A stretch of 64,000 nt of DNA from an uncultured Clostridia bacterium (GTDB lineage: Bacteria; Bacillota; Clostridia; Oscillospirales; Ruminococcaceae), in contig CAMVNQ010000004.1 of NCBI GenBank assembly GCA_947168885.1, forward strand, positions 186,001 through 250,000. Direction: 5' to 3'. The position numbers and the translations under genes were made by a program. The notes below the pieces were generated by a model that saw only the letters and a program-made list of their open reading frames with translations, was not told the origin of the DNA and did not search any database. Of the stretch, positions 1 through 8,939 are shown one piece after another (within the stretch, counting starts at the first letter, position 1; each line of letters begins with the position of its first letter).

Positions 1-366
1 AGACGATTTTGTCTGCGCTTTGAGCTTGCTGCCGGACTTTACGATCGCCGCCACACGGAAATTGTATGTTCCCTTTGCAAGGTTCTTTACGCTTGTGGAT
101 GTGCCCGAAACGTTCTTGAGTGTTTCGTACTCTCCGGACTCGCTGTCGAACTTATAGACTCTGTAAGCGTCTGCGCCCTTTACTGCGTTCCATGTAAGCT
201 TTACTGTCGTTCCGCTGACAGTCGCCTTGAGACCTGTCGGAGCAGCGAGCTTTGAAGCCGCTTCTGCCTCAACGACGAACGGGGAAGAAACACCGGGTAT
301 TACGGAAATGCCCGATACTGCCATTACGCCCGCAAGGAGCGCGCCGAGAATTTTTGTTTTTTTCAT
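1..366 (-). CDS. Secreted fibronectin type III domain protein (C-terminus outside window)
   Basis: The 122 visible codons begin with a Sec signal peptide (MKKTKILGALLAGVMAVSG), followed from about residue 42 by a fibronectin type III module with the pattern LTWNAVKGADAYRVYKF and a closing YNFRVAAI strand. The start is fixed by GGAGGG a few bases upstream of the ATG. It is a paralogue of the next gene downstream on the map (418-1545), with near-identical signal peptide and Fn3 core, which suggests tandem duplication. Fn3 modules in gut Clostridia are usually spacers or adhesion parts of extracellular proteins. The function of this one is unknown because its distal domains lie left of position 1. 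Confidence 0.75.
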   Translation of the reverse strand, partial: MKKTKILGALLAGVMAVSGISVIPGVSSPFVVEAEAASKLAAPTGLKATVSGTTVKLTWNAVKGADAYRVYKFDSESGEYETLKNVSGTSTSVKNLAKGTYNFRVAAIVKSGSKLKAQTKSS

Positions 367-417
367 GGTATTACCCTCCTGTATTCCGGTGCCGAAGCAC
401 ATTGATTGACTGTATAT

Positions 418-1545
418 TTATACTTCCGAGGATGCAATTTCGGCCTTCTTCAAAGCGTCATTAAGTTCATCAAGCATATTTTTCGGGGTGTATTTTTTGC
501 TCACCTCGACATATGCGATCATGCCGCTCTGGAACGTTGCAAGCTTTATATCTTCCTTTGACTCCCAGACGTACATATCTATGGTGTGATCCTTGACAAG
601 TCTCGGCTCACCGTTCTTTTTCTTCAGCGCCGCAAGTATCTTCTTGTCACCCGACGCCGTTGTTTTCATCATCAGAGCGCCATAGTATGCGTCATTGCTG
701 TTTACAAGAAGTCCGATAGTGTTTGCGCTGAGCCCGTAGTTGTGCATAAGATCATCGCCGATGACATACATCGTCCCGTCGTAACTGTATTCGCTGATCG
801 TATAGCTCGATACGCCCATATATTTTATCGCTTCCGCGCCGGTCAGGCCATATTCCGGAAAATCTGGCAGACTGAATTCCGCTCCCTTTACAGGAGAAGC
901 TATTATAACAGGCGTTTTCTCCTGTACGGTGTATTTGCTTCCCGACTTCGCGAGTGAGGCTATCCGGAATTTATAGGTCTTGCCCTCGGTAAGTCCGCTT
1001 ATTGTGCACTGTGTCTCGGTCACGTCCTTGTACTTGACGAACTTGCCTTTTTTACTGCTATATTTGTAAACGCGGTAAGCGGCAGCCTGACTGCTTCTGT
1101 ACCATTTCAGCGTAACGGAATCCGACTCTACGGAAACAGAGATACTGCCCGGAGCTTCTATCCCCTTGGTAGTGACCGTTATGGTTTCCGAACGTGTCTG
1201 CTCGGTGGAATTCCTGCCGCTTGTCCTGAGGGCAGTGACTTTGAACTTATACACCGTTTTGGGTGAAAGTCCCGATATATGGCATTCGGTCGCCATAGTC
1301 TCTGCGAATGTCTCATATTTTCCTGTCTTGCTGCTGTATTTCAGCACTTTGTACGCATCGGCGCCCTTTACAACATTCCATTTTAGTCTTGCGTAATCAC
1401 TCGATACATAATCGACCGTTACCTTCGGCGCGGGCAGCAGATTTTCGGCGGATGCAACAGTCGTGAGCGGCTGTACTATGTACGGAACGCCGGTCACCGA
1501 CATCACTCCTGCGAGAAGGATACCTAAGATCTTCATTTTTTTCAT
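418..1545 (-). CDS. Secreted protein with two Fn3 domains and unknown C-terminal domain
   Basis: 375 residues. The signal peptide is MKKMKILGILLAGVMSVTG. Two Fn3 modules follow (about residues 38-125 and 131-220, each with a W(N/Y) core and a KFKV/KFRI closing strand). A C-terminal domain of about 150 residues, starting near FSLPDFPEYGLTG, is not recognised; its YVIGDD and NTIGLLVN stretches look beta-rich. The reading frame opens ten codons earlier, but GAGGGTA sits seven bases before the ATG at 1545, so that start is preferred. It is exported and probably binds or displays something at the surface; this is inference. A sigma-A promoter and a palindrome lie directly upstream. Confidence 0.8.
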   Translation of the reverse strand: MKKMKILGILLAGVMSVTGVPYIVQPLTTVASAENLLPAPKVTVDYVSSDYARLKWNVVKGADAYKVLKYSSKTGKYETFAETMATECHISGLSPKTVYKFKVTALRTSGRNSTEQTRSETITVTTKGIEAPGSISVSVESDSVTLKWYRSSQAAAYRVYKYSSKKGKFVKYKDVTETQCTISGLTEGKTYKFRIASLAKSGSKYTVQEKTPVIIASPVKGAEFSLPDFPEYGLTGAEAIKYMGVSSYTISEYSYDGTMYVIGDDLMHNYGLSANTIGLLVNSNDAYYGALMMKTTASGDKKILAALKKKNGEPRLVKDHTIDMYVWESKEDIKLATFQSGMIAYVEVSKKYTPKNMLDELNDALKKAEIASSEV

Positions 1546-1613
1546 ATTTATACCCTCATGACGGTCAATGATCATATTTCCTGGTTTCAGTTAAGTTACA
1601 TTTTACTGCATTG

Positions 1614-1634
1614 TTAGTAAATAACATTTACTAA
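1614..1634. promoter_or_regulatory. Perfect palindrome, probable operator of the Fn3 gene
   Basis: Nine-base arms TTAGTAAAT and ATTTACTAA are separated by AAC. The site starts about five bases downstream of the -10 of the 1639-1667 promoter, so a bound dimeric repressor would cover the transcription start. A related palindrome occurs at 1835-1853. No regulator is assigned. Confidence 0.5.
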
Positions 1635-1638
1635 AGCT

Positions 1639-1667
1639 ATAATACCACATATTTTCCGATTTGTCAA
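1639..1667 (-). promoter_or_regulatory. Sigma-A promoter of the two-Fn3 gene
   Basis: On the minus strand TTGACA (1667-1662) is followed by a 17-base spacer and TATTAT (1644-1639), about 95 bases before the start codon at 1545. Confidence 0.75.
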
Positions 1668-1785
1668 TACCTGTATTCGTTTTCATAAAAAAATTACAGA
1701 ACATCGGGTTTCCGGAGATCAATCTGCCCCTCCCGTGAAAAGGGAAGGGCACGCAGCCCCGTTTTTACGGGACGGAATGACGTTA

Positions 1786-1822
1786 TAAAATTATCCCTTC
1801 CGTTTTTCAGGCGGAAGGGATA
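1786..1822 (-). terminator. Probable terminator of degV
   Basis: An 11-bp inverted repeat, TATCCCTTCCG with CGGAAGGGATA and a nine-base loop, is followed on the minus strand by ATTTTAT. It lies 40 bases beyond the degV stop codon. The T tract is short, so termination efficiency is uncertain. Confidence 0.55.
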
Positions 1823-1834
1823 GATTCCGAATAT

Positions 1835-1853
1835 ATGTAAATAATATTTACAT
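1835..1853. promoter_or_regulatory. Palindrome related to the 1614-1634 operator
   Basis: Arms ATGTAAAT and ATTTACAT are separated by AAT. It shares the core GTAAAT-AAY-ATTTAC with the palindrome at 1614-1634 and lies just after the degV stop codon, so two sites for one protein would be about 220 bases apart. Confidence 0.4.
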
Positions 1854-1860
1854 TGCGCTT

Positions 1861-2730
1861 TTATCTGCGCTTTTCACCCTTTATGAAAAGACCGATGAAA
1901 CTTGTGCCCGCATTCGCGCCGACAACACTTCCGACACTGTGCACCATTCCGAGAGGACAGCCCGTCTTTGCCTTGTACTTCTCGATGAACTCGTCTTCAT
2001 ACTCGGTGGCAAGCGAACGGCCTATAAGGAACGGTGTCTTGGGGACTGCGCGGGACATAGCGTACTCGACGAGCTCGGCTATGGCTTTTTTCTCACCGCG
2101 CGGCTTTGCGACAACTTTTGTGTCGTCATCTATCATCTGTACTATCGGCTTTATATTCATAAGTTCGCCCATTACTGCGGAAGCCGCTTTGATACGGCCG
2201 GACTTCTTCGCATGGCGCAGATTGAACAGCATAAGATACAGCTCACAGCTGTCGAACCAGTCCTCCATATATGCTACGACTCGCTCTACGCTCTGTCCGG
2301 CTTCAAGCTTCTTCGCGGCTTCAACGATCGGGTAGCCGTAGCCTAAGCTGTATGTATGACTGTCGAGGATATAGAAACGTGTATCACCGGCACGGCCGTC
2401 TTCTTTAAGCGCTTCGGCAGCACTGACTGCGTTTGCGTAGGTATGGCTTCCCGCACCGTTTATGAGCGCGACGATAACATCCTTGACACCTGACTTTACG
2501 CACTCCTCAAACTTCTCCTCAAAGCGGAACTGTGTTATCTGCGAAGTCTTGGGAAGATCTTCACTCGCCGCTATCTTTTCGAGGAAGTCATGTCCGCTTA
2601 TGTCAATACGCTCACGGATCGTCTCGTTTCCGAGGATAACGTCGAATGACATTATATCTATGCCGTATCTTTCCTCATCTTCGCGGGAAATGTCGCATCC
2701 GCTGTCCGATATTATTCTGTAGTCCTTCAT
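1861..2730 (-). CDS. DegV family fatty-acid-binding protein
   Basis: 289 residues, usual length for the DegV/FakB family. Members hold a fatty acid for phosphorylation by fatty acid kinase. Visible features are the N-terminal DSGCDIS loop, a SHTYANA segment at the place of the family's SGTY motif, the GYPIVEAAKKLEAG helix and the C-terminal MVHSVGSVVGANAG that closes the ligand pocket. AAGGAGC is positioned eight bases before the ATG. No fatty acid kinase gene is nearby, so partner and ligand are inferred from the family. It is followed by a terminator and appears monocistronic or co-transcribed with trmL upstream (54-base gap). Confidence 0.9.
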   Translation of the reverse strand: MKDYRIISDSGCDISREDEERYGIDIMSFDVILGNETIRERIDISGHDFLEKIAASEDLPKTSQITQFRFEEKFEECVKSGVKDVIVALINGAGSHTYANAVSAAEALKEDGRAGDTRFYILDSHTYSLGYGYPIVEAAKKLEAGQSVERVVAYMEDWFDSCELYLMLFNLRHAKKSGRIKAASAVMGELMNIKPIVQMIDDDTKVVAKPRGEKKAIAELVEYAMSRAVPKTPFLIGRSLATEYEDEFIEKYKAKTGCPLGMVHSVGSVVGANAGTSFIGLFIKGEKRR

Positions 2731-2784
2731 GTTGTGCTCCTTTTTTATTTATTTATCTTGCCTCCGACGAAAACGGAGAGACTG

Positions 2785-3294
2785 TCAAGCTTTATCCCAG
2801 TCGAACTTTGTCAGGCTGCCTGAATTCCTGAGCTCGGGGAAGCCCCATTGGCGCAGGACCTCGTAAACCCCTACCGCGACGCTGTTAGAGAGATTAAGGC
2901 TTCTTGCCGCGGGATTGTCTATCATGGGTATGCGCACACAGCGGTCTTTGTTGCGGAACAGAAGCTCTTCGGGAAGTCCTGCGTCCTCGCGCCCGAAAAC
3001 GATATAAACTTTGTCCTTGTACTGCACGTCACAGTAGTTATTGACCGCTTTTGTGGAGAAATAACGGAAATCGCCGTCGGGGTTCCTGGCGAAGAAATCA
3101 TCGAGCCCGTCATAGTATGTAATATCGAGCAGATGCCAATAGTCAAGCCCCGCTCTTTTGAGCTTTTTGTCATCGATCTCAAAACCAAGAGGTTTTACGA
3201 GGTGAAGTCTTGCTCCTGTATTGGCGCACGTCCGCGCGATATTTCCCGCATTCTGCGGTATCCTCGGCTCTACGAGGACTATGTTTAGCTCCAT
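2785..3294 (-). CDS. trmL: tRNA (cytidine(34)-2'-O)-methyltransferase
   Basis: 169 residues, the compact single-domain SPOUT size. It methylates the wobble-position ribose of tRNA-Leu isoacceptors using SAM. The sequence shows EPRIPQNAGNIART (motif 1), VFGREDAGLP (motif 2) and a motif 3 knot reading RSLNLSNSVAVGVYE. An upstream in-frame GTG at 3318 would add eight residues, but AAGGAG lies nine bases before the ATG at 3294, so that start is taken. It has its own strong promoter at 3325-3353. Confidence 0.93.
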   Translation of the reverse strand: MELNIVLVEPRIPQNAGNIARTCANTGARLHLVKPLGFEIDDKKLKRAGLDYWHLLDITYYDGLDDFFARNPDGDFRYFSTKAVNNYCDVQYKDKVYIVFGREDAGLPEELLFRNKDRCVRIPMIDNPAARSLNLSNSVAVGVYEVLRQWGFPELRNSGSLTKFDWDKA

Positions 3295-3324
3295 TTCCGT
3301 ATCTCCTTCCGCTGCCACTTATAT

Positions 3325-3353
3325 ATTATAGCATTTTTGTACATACAAGTCAA
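3325..3353 (-). promoter_or_regulatory. Sigma-A promoter of trmL
   Basis: TTGACT (3353-3348), a 17-base spacer and TATAAT (3330-3325) on the minus strand, about 30 bases before the trmL start. The stretch upstream of it (3354-3490) is GC-rich non-coding DNA. Confidence 0.85.
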
Positions 3354-3573
3354 GAGCGGCGGGCGGCGGGCGAGCGCCCGCGGGCAGTAAGCCGCCCGGG
3401 TCGCTGCAAACTCCGACTCCTCCTATGCGGCTTCTCTCTCCGCGCACCCCCTTAAGATACTGCGACTTTTCTGCTCACGTACAGACTTGGAAGAGAGATT
3501 CCGGCGTCAGTGCAGATCGTTTTTACGCCCCGTCACGATTCAGATATGCGCGGAGCGCAGCCGCAATTGTGCA

Positions 3574-4698
3574 TTATCTGACTACTCCGTAGCGCTCCAT
3601 CCGTATGTCAGCGGTGATATTATACTCAGCAGATCTGAGAATGTCACGATATCTGTTTGCAACAGCACTCCACAGTTCCGGTGAATGTGCCCTTATTGCA
3701 TACCCGAGCCCCGAAACATCCGCGCCGTTATCCGTGAATGTCCGCGATATGAGTCCGATCGACCGCGAACACACTTCGTCCGCACAGATATGCTCTATCC
3801 CTTCACTTTGTTCATACGGTTCGCTTATATTCGTACTCACTATTTTGCAGTCTGCCGTGATATTTATGTCAATACTTAGCTTTCCGCCGTCATATTGCGG
3901 CGTAATATGCGGTTTTACTTTATAAAGCATTACGCGTGTGTCCCCGCCCATATACGAAAGCGTCATTTCGCAGTTTCTTATACTCTCCGGCGCGGGGTCG
4001 AGCATCGCAAGACCGGACATCTCACGGACAGTCAGCTCATCCGTAAACTTTCCGCCTGTACAAAGCGCACCGCCCGCTATGATAACTCCCGAGCCGTCCT
4101 CGGTAAGCTCCGAGCCGCCGTATGCCTGAAAAAGCGGCAGCACAACGCTCTTCGTTTCACCGCAGAGTTTCTCGGAGACTTCATACATCGTTATCCGGCG
4201 CGTAAGACCGAGCTCCTCCGCGTTCCTTAACATATCTTCGAGCTTTTCGACAGATGCGTTTCCTTCTTTGAACCGCACGTTCATCACATCGGAAGCCTTT
4301 CCGCGGGCAGCAGCTATTTCCGCGCGGAGATTGCCGCTGTAATGCGATACCGCCAGCCGAAGTGCGTCCTCAAGCGCGAAAAGCGCACTTTCGCCGAACA
4401 CCATGACAGCAGCCGCGCCGATAGTGATACTGCGTCCGGTCTTGTACGAAAGCGCTTCGAGAGCGCTCTCTATCGTGCTTCCTCTGCCCTCAGCAACGGT
4501 GGCGTTGGGTGCTGTGCTGTCCACAGCAGTGACTCCGCCGGACGAATCGGTATTGAAATACTGCACCGTTACAGTGTATATCCCGTTTTCAAAGTCAACG
4601 CCAACCGCCTCTGCTATCGCGAGCCGCTCAAGCTCTGTGTGCGGGACACAGCCCGAAAGCATTACGACAACGAGAATGACAGCTAATATCTTTTTCAT
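3574..4698 (-). CDS. gerAC: Spore germination protein GerAC, lipoprotein subunit
   Basis: 374 residues from the ATG that overlaps the gerAB stop (TGATG, one base shared). The lipoprotein signal MKKILAVILVVVMLSGC gives the lipidated Cys17. The GerAC family regions follow: RLAIAEAVGVDFENGIYTV near the N-terminus and the C-terminal long helix ELWSAVANRYRDILRSAEY. It is the third gene of a gerAA-gerAB-gerAC operon, the A, B and C subunits of a nutrient germinant receptor in the spore inner membrane. In characterised spore formers such operons are transcribed in the forespore by sigma-G; no confident sigma-G promoter was found here. Confidence 0.9.
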   Translation of the reverse strand: MKKILAVILVVVMLSGCVPHTELERLAIAEAVGVDFENGIYTVTVQYFNTDSSGGVTAVDSTAPNATVAEGRGSTIESALEALSYKTGRSITIGAAAVMVFGESALFALEDALRLAVSHYSGNLRAEIAAARGKASDVMNVRFKEGNASVEKLEDMLRNAEELGLTRRITMYEVSEKLCGETKSVVLPLFQAYGGSELTEDGSGVIIAGGALCTGGKFTDELTVREMSGLAMLDPAPESIRNCEMTLSYMGGDTRVMLYKVKPHITPQYDGGKLSIDINITADCKIVSTNISEPYEQSEGIEHICADEVCSRSIGLISRTFTDNGADVSGLGYAIRAHSPELWSAVANRYRDILRSAEYNITADIRMERYGVVR

Positions 4699-5783
4699 CA
4701 AGCCGCCGCCTTTCTGTTGACCGTGCAGACAAACACCGCCGCCGGAAGTATCATCGCCGAAGCCGCGAGAGGGATACCCGAACCGCATATCCGCTTCATC
4801 GGCTCATAGAGCACGGGATACGCCGTAAACAGCCCGGACACAGTAAGTGCCGCTATGCCGAACACATAAGCTGAAATATCCGCAGCCTTTCCGCTCAGGA
4901 AGCAGTCCCTCACCACAGCGCGGAACGCAAACGCGAACAGAGCCAGCCTTAACAGCCCCGCCATTACCCAGACGATCACATCTATGCCGTTTATACGGTG
5001 CAAAAGCGCGGTGTCAGATATGGACGAGAGTGTATAGAACGGAAACATGAGCCGCGAGGTGAGTTTACCGAAAACAGTGTTGTACAGGAATGTCATCAGC
5101 AGTATCGCTGCACATGACACACCGAGATATACGGGTACCGCTTTAGTGCGCTTACCGCTGATGTTTCCGCAGAGCGCAGCAAAAATAAGATATTCCGAGC
5201 CGCGGGAGAACTCACGCACGGTATCGGCAGTCAGGCGCTCCGGCTTTTCCGCAAGAACAGGGTACAGCCGATCGACCCGTATCTCACGCAGGAGCGTAAA
5301 TACTATCAGAAGCATCAACGCCGCAAACAGCGCCGAGACTATCACGCCTGTCCGCGAAACGGCTTCAAGCCCACAGTGCACCGCAAACAGAAGTGCGGCT
5401 CCGACAAAGACATAGAAGTACGATGCGGGCGCGGAATCGAATACTGTTCCCGATGCATAATAATACGACCGAAGTCCGGTTTCTGCCGCGCAAAAAAACA
5501 GATACACCGAAAATATCACCCCGATAAACCCCGAAAGAAGCTTGCTTTTCGACGCGACAGCACCGAGCGGCGAGCTCCCGCCCGTGCGCTCAAGAACAAG
5601 CAGAAGCGGCAGATATGCAATAAATGCAGTTATAAAGGACAGCGCGACTGCCGTAAAACGCTGCATACCGTATTCCGTGCTCTCCCCCGGGAGCGGCGAG
5701 GCTTCCGTGAATATTCGTGACAGAGCGAGCAGCACCGCTGCACCGCCTATACCTATTTTATTATTTATCATTGTTTGCTCCAT
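4698..5783 (-). CDS. gerAB: Spore germination protein GerAB, permease-like subunit
   Basis: 361 residues with about ten hydrophobic segments, matching the GerAB/APC-superfamily fold that binds the germinant. The N-terminus NNKIGIGGAAVLLALSRI and the mid segment SRGSEYLIFAALCGNISGKRTKAVPVYLG are typical. It lies 48 bases after gerAA and is translationally coupled to gerAC. Which nutrient it senses cannot be read from the sequence. Confidence 0.9.
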   Translation of the reverse strand: MEQTMINNKIGIGGAAVLLALSRIFTEASPLPGESTEYGMQRFTAVALSFITAFIAYLPLLLVLERTGGSSPLGAVASKSKLLSGFIGVIFSVYLFFCAAETGLRSYYYASGTVFDSAPASYFYVFVGAALLFAVHCGLEAVSRTGVIVSALFAALMLLIVFTLLREIRVDRLYPVLAEKPERLTADTVREFSRGSEYLIFAALCGNISGKRTKAVPVYLGVSCAAILLMTFLYNTVFGKLTSRLMFPFYTLSSISDTALLHRINGIDVIVWVMAGLLRLALFAFAFRAVVRDCFLSGKAADISAYVFGIAALTVSGLFTAYPVLYEPMKRICGSGIPLAASAMILPAAVFVCTVNRKAAA

Positions 5784-5831
5784 AGTCTGGGTTTTGCCGT
5801 TCTTTCCAGCCGTAAACAGGAGAGAACACCG

Positions 5832-7301
5832 CTATACATTATAAATATCCGGGTCTGTGCGGGCAAGCTCGCGCCAGCTCCTTCTTATAAAGGTGTCACG
5901 CATTGACTTCAGCGAAAACGGCGCGAGCGGGGAAGTGAACGGGATACCCCACGAGCCCGCCGAGCATACGCTGAGGCAGAACACGAAAGAAATAACAGTG
6001 AGTCCGAAAAGTCCGGACAGTCCGCCTGCGAGAATTAAAGCGAACCGCATAAACGAGACCTGGTTCGATATATCCGACACGATATATCCGGAAATGGATG
6101 CTATCGCTATCGCGAGCAGCATTGGAGCACCCACAAGACCTGCGGAAACAACTATATCACCTATCACGATACCGCCGACTATGCTTACCGCGTGCCCGAC
6201 ATTCGACGGGAGCCGCAGTCCGGCTTCCCGCATTATCTCGTAGAAGATGTCGAGAATGACGCACTCAGTAAGGACACTGTACGGGGTGAGGGATTCGGCA
6301 GCGGCAAGATTGCGCAGCAGCGCGTCCGGAATCAGCTCGGGATGGAAGTTCGCGAGAGCCGTATAAAATCCGGGAAGAAGAATGCTGACAAAAAACGCGA
6401 TCCAGCGTATTAACCTTATGAAAAGCGAAAACATGGGTTTTTCGACATAATCGTCGAGCATTATGAAATTCTCGGTGAAGAGTTTCGGGACATAAAGCGC
6501 GAACGGCGAGCCGTCTATTATAATACCTACACGTCCCTCATAAAGCTTTGAAACAAACACGTCGGGGCGCTCGGAAGCGCCAACTTCCGAAAACATCGGG
6601 TGCTTGTCCTCAAGAAACGGCTGGATAAATCCGCTTTCGAGAACAAGTGAAACGGGAACATTTTCAAGCCGCTTTATCACATTTTCGGCAAGTTTTCCGC
6701 TGTTTGCGCTGTCCATACTGCAAACGCAGACCTCTGTCCCTGATGTCTTCCCGACAGTCATAGTATGCATCACGAGCTCGTTTGACTTGACGCGCCGCCG
6801 CACAAGGCTCATGTTAACGTGCAGGGCTTCAACGAAACCCTCACGCGCCCCGCGGATATTGCGGTGATTTTCGGGCTGAGTTACAGAGCGCGCCTCAAAG
6901 CCCTGAACTCCCACTGCGTAACCTGTTTCCGTGCCGTCCGTGAGAATGACGCAGAAACCGTTCATCGCCGCGGACACGGCTTCCGCGACGGTCCCGACGG
7001 GCTTCCCGTCACAGGCTATGAGAAGCTCTCCGCTTATCTTCGCCGCAAGACGCTCGGGCGTAATACCCGGCTCGTCGAGTTCCGACAGCGGACGATAGAC
7101 AAGATTTGCAAGCTTGTTCGCATCTGTCTGGCCGTCGAACGACACTACGCATACGTCTATGCCGCAGACCTTCGCGTATCTTATCACAAGGTCGCTGCTG
7201 TTCTTCATATACGAACGTATATTCACGATATTATCGGCAAGTTTCTTTCCGAGCACACATATCCGCTCCTTTTCATATAGCGTTGATACAAGTTTATCCA
7301 C
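5832..7301 (-). CDS. gerAA: Spore germination protein GerAA, ion-channel subunit
   Basis: 489 residues. The soluble N-terminal half (NSSDLVIRYAKVCGIDVCVVSF; MHTMTVGKTSGTEVCVCSMD; GRVGIIIDGSPFALYVPKLFTENF) and the membrane half with GFYTALANFHPELIP and GGIVIGDIVVSAGLVGAPM match GerAA/SpoVAF. The start is GTG at 7301; no strong ribosome-binding site precedes it, but the LYEKERICVLGKKLADNI segment before the first internal Met is family-like, so the upstream start is kept. The homologous subunit oligomerises as a nutrient-gated cation channel. It is divergent from the DUF421 gene with only 50 bases between them. Confidence 0.9.
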   Translation of the reverse strand: MDKLVSTLYEKERICVLGKKLADNIVNIRSYMKNSSDLVIRYAKVCGIDVCVVSFDGQTDANKLANLVYRPLSELDEPGITPERLAAKISGELLIACDGKPVGTVAEAVSAAMNGFCVILTDGTETGYAVGVQGFEARSVTQPENHRNIRGAREGFVEALHVNMSLVRRRVKSNELVMHTMTVGKTSGTEVCVCSMDSANSGKLAENVIKRLENVPVSLVLESGFIQPFLEDKHPMFSEVGASERPDVFVSKLYEGRVGIIIDGSPFALYVPKLFTENFIMLDDYVEKPMFSLFIRLIRWIAFFVSILLPGFYTALANFHPELIPDALLRNLAAAESLTPYSVLTECVILDIFYEIMREAGLRLPSNVGHAVSIVGGIVIGDIVVSAGLVGAPMLLAIAIASISGYIVSDISNQVSFMRFALILAGGLSGLFGLTVISFVFCLSVCSAGSWGIPFTSPLAPFSLKSMRDTFIRRSWRELARTDPDIYNV

Positions 7302-7351
7302 AAATGCATAAATTATTACAGAAAGAGAAAAATAGTGCAGAGGTGACGTAA

Positions 7352-7990
7352 ATGCTCATAATCATGATACGGACGGTGATACTTTATGCCGTTATAATAC
7401 TGATGATGCGGCTCATGGGGAAAAAGCAGCTCGGCGAACTTCAGCCGAGCGAGCTCGTGACGACGATACTTGTGTCAAATGTCGCGACCCTTTCGATTGA
7501 GGACCCGACCATACCCATGCTTATCGGGCTTGTTCCGATACTTATGATAGTGTGCATCGACGTGATAATGTCGGTGATAACACTCAAAAGCCCGAGATTC
7601 AGGCGTCTCGTTACCGGCTCACCGAAAATAATCATCTCCGACGGCGTGATCGACCGCAGGGAGCTCGAAAAACTCCGATACACGATAGATGATGTGCTCG
7701 GAGCTATGCGCGAACAGAGCATTTTCGACATAACCGAGGTGCGCTACGCAATAGTTGAAACTACCGGGAAAATAAATTTTTTCAAGAAGACCGACGGCGA
7801 GAATGACCCGCCATGCGTTGTGATAAAGGACGGCATCGTCGAGGAGAGCGGTCTTGCAGTGTCGGGTATGTCCGGAAAAGAAATAAAAAAACTGCTCGAT
7901 GACAACTCCACCGGGCTCGACAACGTATTCCTGCTCACGGTAAAACGCGGCGGGGAATACGACCTTATAAGAAAGGACACGGGAAAATGA
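7352..7990 (+). CDS. DUF421 (YetF-like) membrane protein
   Basis: 212 residues. The first 75 contain about three membrane segments separated by the conserved RLMGKKQLGELQPSELV, and then the cytosolic DUF421 alpha/beta part (GSPKIIISDGVIDRRELEKLRYTIDDVLGAMREQ is the family signature region). GAGGTGAC precedes the ATG. B. subtilis relatives (YetF, YrbG, YdfR) are abundant in spores but of unclear role. The gene overlaps the next one by four bases, which is the usual arrangement with DUF4363. Its position beside gerA supports a spore-envelope role; this is inference. Confidence 0.88.
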   Translation: MLIIMIRTVILYAVIILMMRLMGKKQLGELQPSELVTTILVSNVATLSIEDPTIPMLIGLVPILMIVCIDVIMSVITLKSPRFRRLVTGSPKIIISDGVIDRRELEKLRYTIDDVLGAMREQSIFDITEVRYAIVETTGKINFFKKTDGENDPPCVVIKDGIVEESGLAVSGMSGKEIKKLLDDNSTGLDNVFLLTVKRGGEYDLIRKDTGK

Positions 7991-8349
7991 AACGGGCTGT
8001 TATCTCCGCACTTATCATATCTGTCCTTGCGGCTGCGGGACTGTTTCTGTACGCCGACACCAAAGCCGTGACCGCATACGTTTCCGAACAGCTCGCAGAG
8101 CTTGAAGAAAAGCCGGATCCTGGCTCCGCACAGGCGCTTTCGGAAAAATGGGAGGATTTCTGCTCAAAAAACATCTTCCTCACCAATAACGAATGCGCGT
8201 TCGAGATCTCTCAGGTGCTTGTGAGAATAGCCGCAGGCATAGAGGAGGGCAGGGACATGGCGGATATACGGGAGAACTGCCGCACAGCGCAGGGGCTTCT
8301 CGCCATATACGAACGTAGCTGTACGCCGGCGCCGGAGAATATATTCTGA
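7987..8349 (+). CDS. DUF4363 family protein
   Basis: 120 residues with one N-terminal membrane anchor (about residues 4-23) and a helical extracytoplasmic domain containing WEDFCSKNIFLTNNECAFEIS. It starts inside the stop of the DUF421 gene (ATGA overlap), so the two are translationally coupled, as seen for this pair in other Clostridia. The molecular function is unknown. Confidence 0.8.
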   Translation: MKRAVISALIISVLAAAGLFLYADTKAVTAYVSEQLAELEEKPDPGSAQALSEKWEDFCSKNIFLTNNECAFEISQVLVRIAAGIEEGRDMADIRENCRTAQGLLAIYERSCTPAPENIF

Positions 8350-8736
8350 CTACTTGCGGTTCACGCCGAGTACTGCGCCTGTGCAGGACGATATGACTGC
8401 GGATATGAGCTTGACAAGCGCACTTCCGCCGGAAAACCCGCCGGTGAACAGCGAGCCGATGACCACGGCGGAAGTCATGAGCAGTGCGCAGACAAGCCCC
8501 GCCTTGAGCCCGCCGTGCTGTTTTATACTTCCACAGATAAACCCGGCGAGCAGACACCCGGCTGCAAAGGAAACGAGAGCAAGGACTCCCGCTATCTCCG
8601 GAAGCAGCCCGAGAACATACATAACAGCGGAAAACAAAAGCAGAAGCACACCGCACGAGAGCATTCCGCACAAAACGGAAAACACGAATGTTCCCGCTCT
8701 CTTCACGGTGTCATGCGTCTTCTTGTTTACGGACAA
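8350..8736 (-). CDS. TIGR04086-type four-helix membrane protein
   Basis: 128 residues from TTG at 8736 (GGGGGTG five bases upstream; GTG at 8745 is an alternative and the reading frame opens further at 8808). Four hydrophobic segments with the glycine-rich pattern VSFAAGCLLAGFICGSIKQ and a final SSCTGAVLGVN fit the TIGR04086 family. Function is unknown. It is convergent with and immediately abuts the DUF4363 gene, with no room for a terminator between them. Confidence 0.7.
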   Translation of the reverse strand: MSVNKKTHDTVKRAGTFVFSVLCGMLSCGVLLLLFSAVMYVLGLLPEIAGVLALVSFAAGCLLAGFICGSIKQHGGLKAGLVCALLMTSAVVIGSLFTGGFSGGSALVKLISAVISSCTGAVLGVNRK

Positions 8737-8910
8737 AGCTTTCACCCCCTTTAGATGTATATGGGGTTTTGTCCGCTGATATACATATATCGGCACCGGG
8801 TAAGGCACTGTTTTGCCCCCAGTTTCATAAAGCGAAGAACTAAACCCGAAAAAAATTGCCCCGAACCCTTAAAATAATTGCAAGATTCGGGCAAAATGAC
8901 GATATTCGCC

Positions 8911-8939
8911 TTGACAACCTGCTTATTTTGTTGTATAAT
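8911..8939 (+). promoter_or_regulatory. Consensus sigma-A promoter of the AI-2E family gene
   Basis: TTGACA at 8911-8916, a 17-base spacer and TATAAT at 8934-8939. It lies inside the longest possible reading frame of the next gene, which shows that translation must begin downstream of about 8947. Confidence 0.88.
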
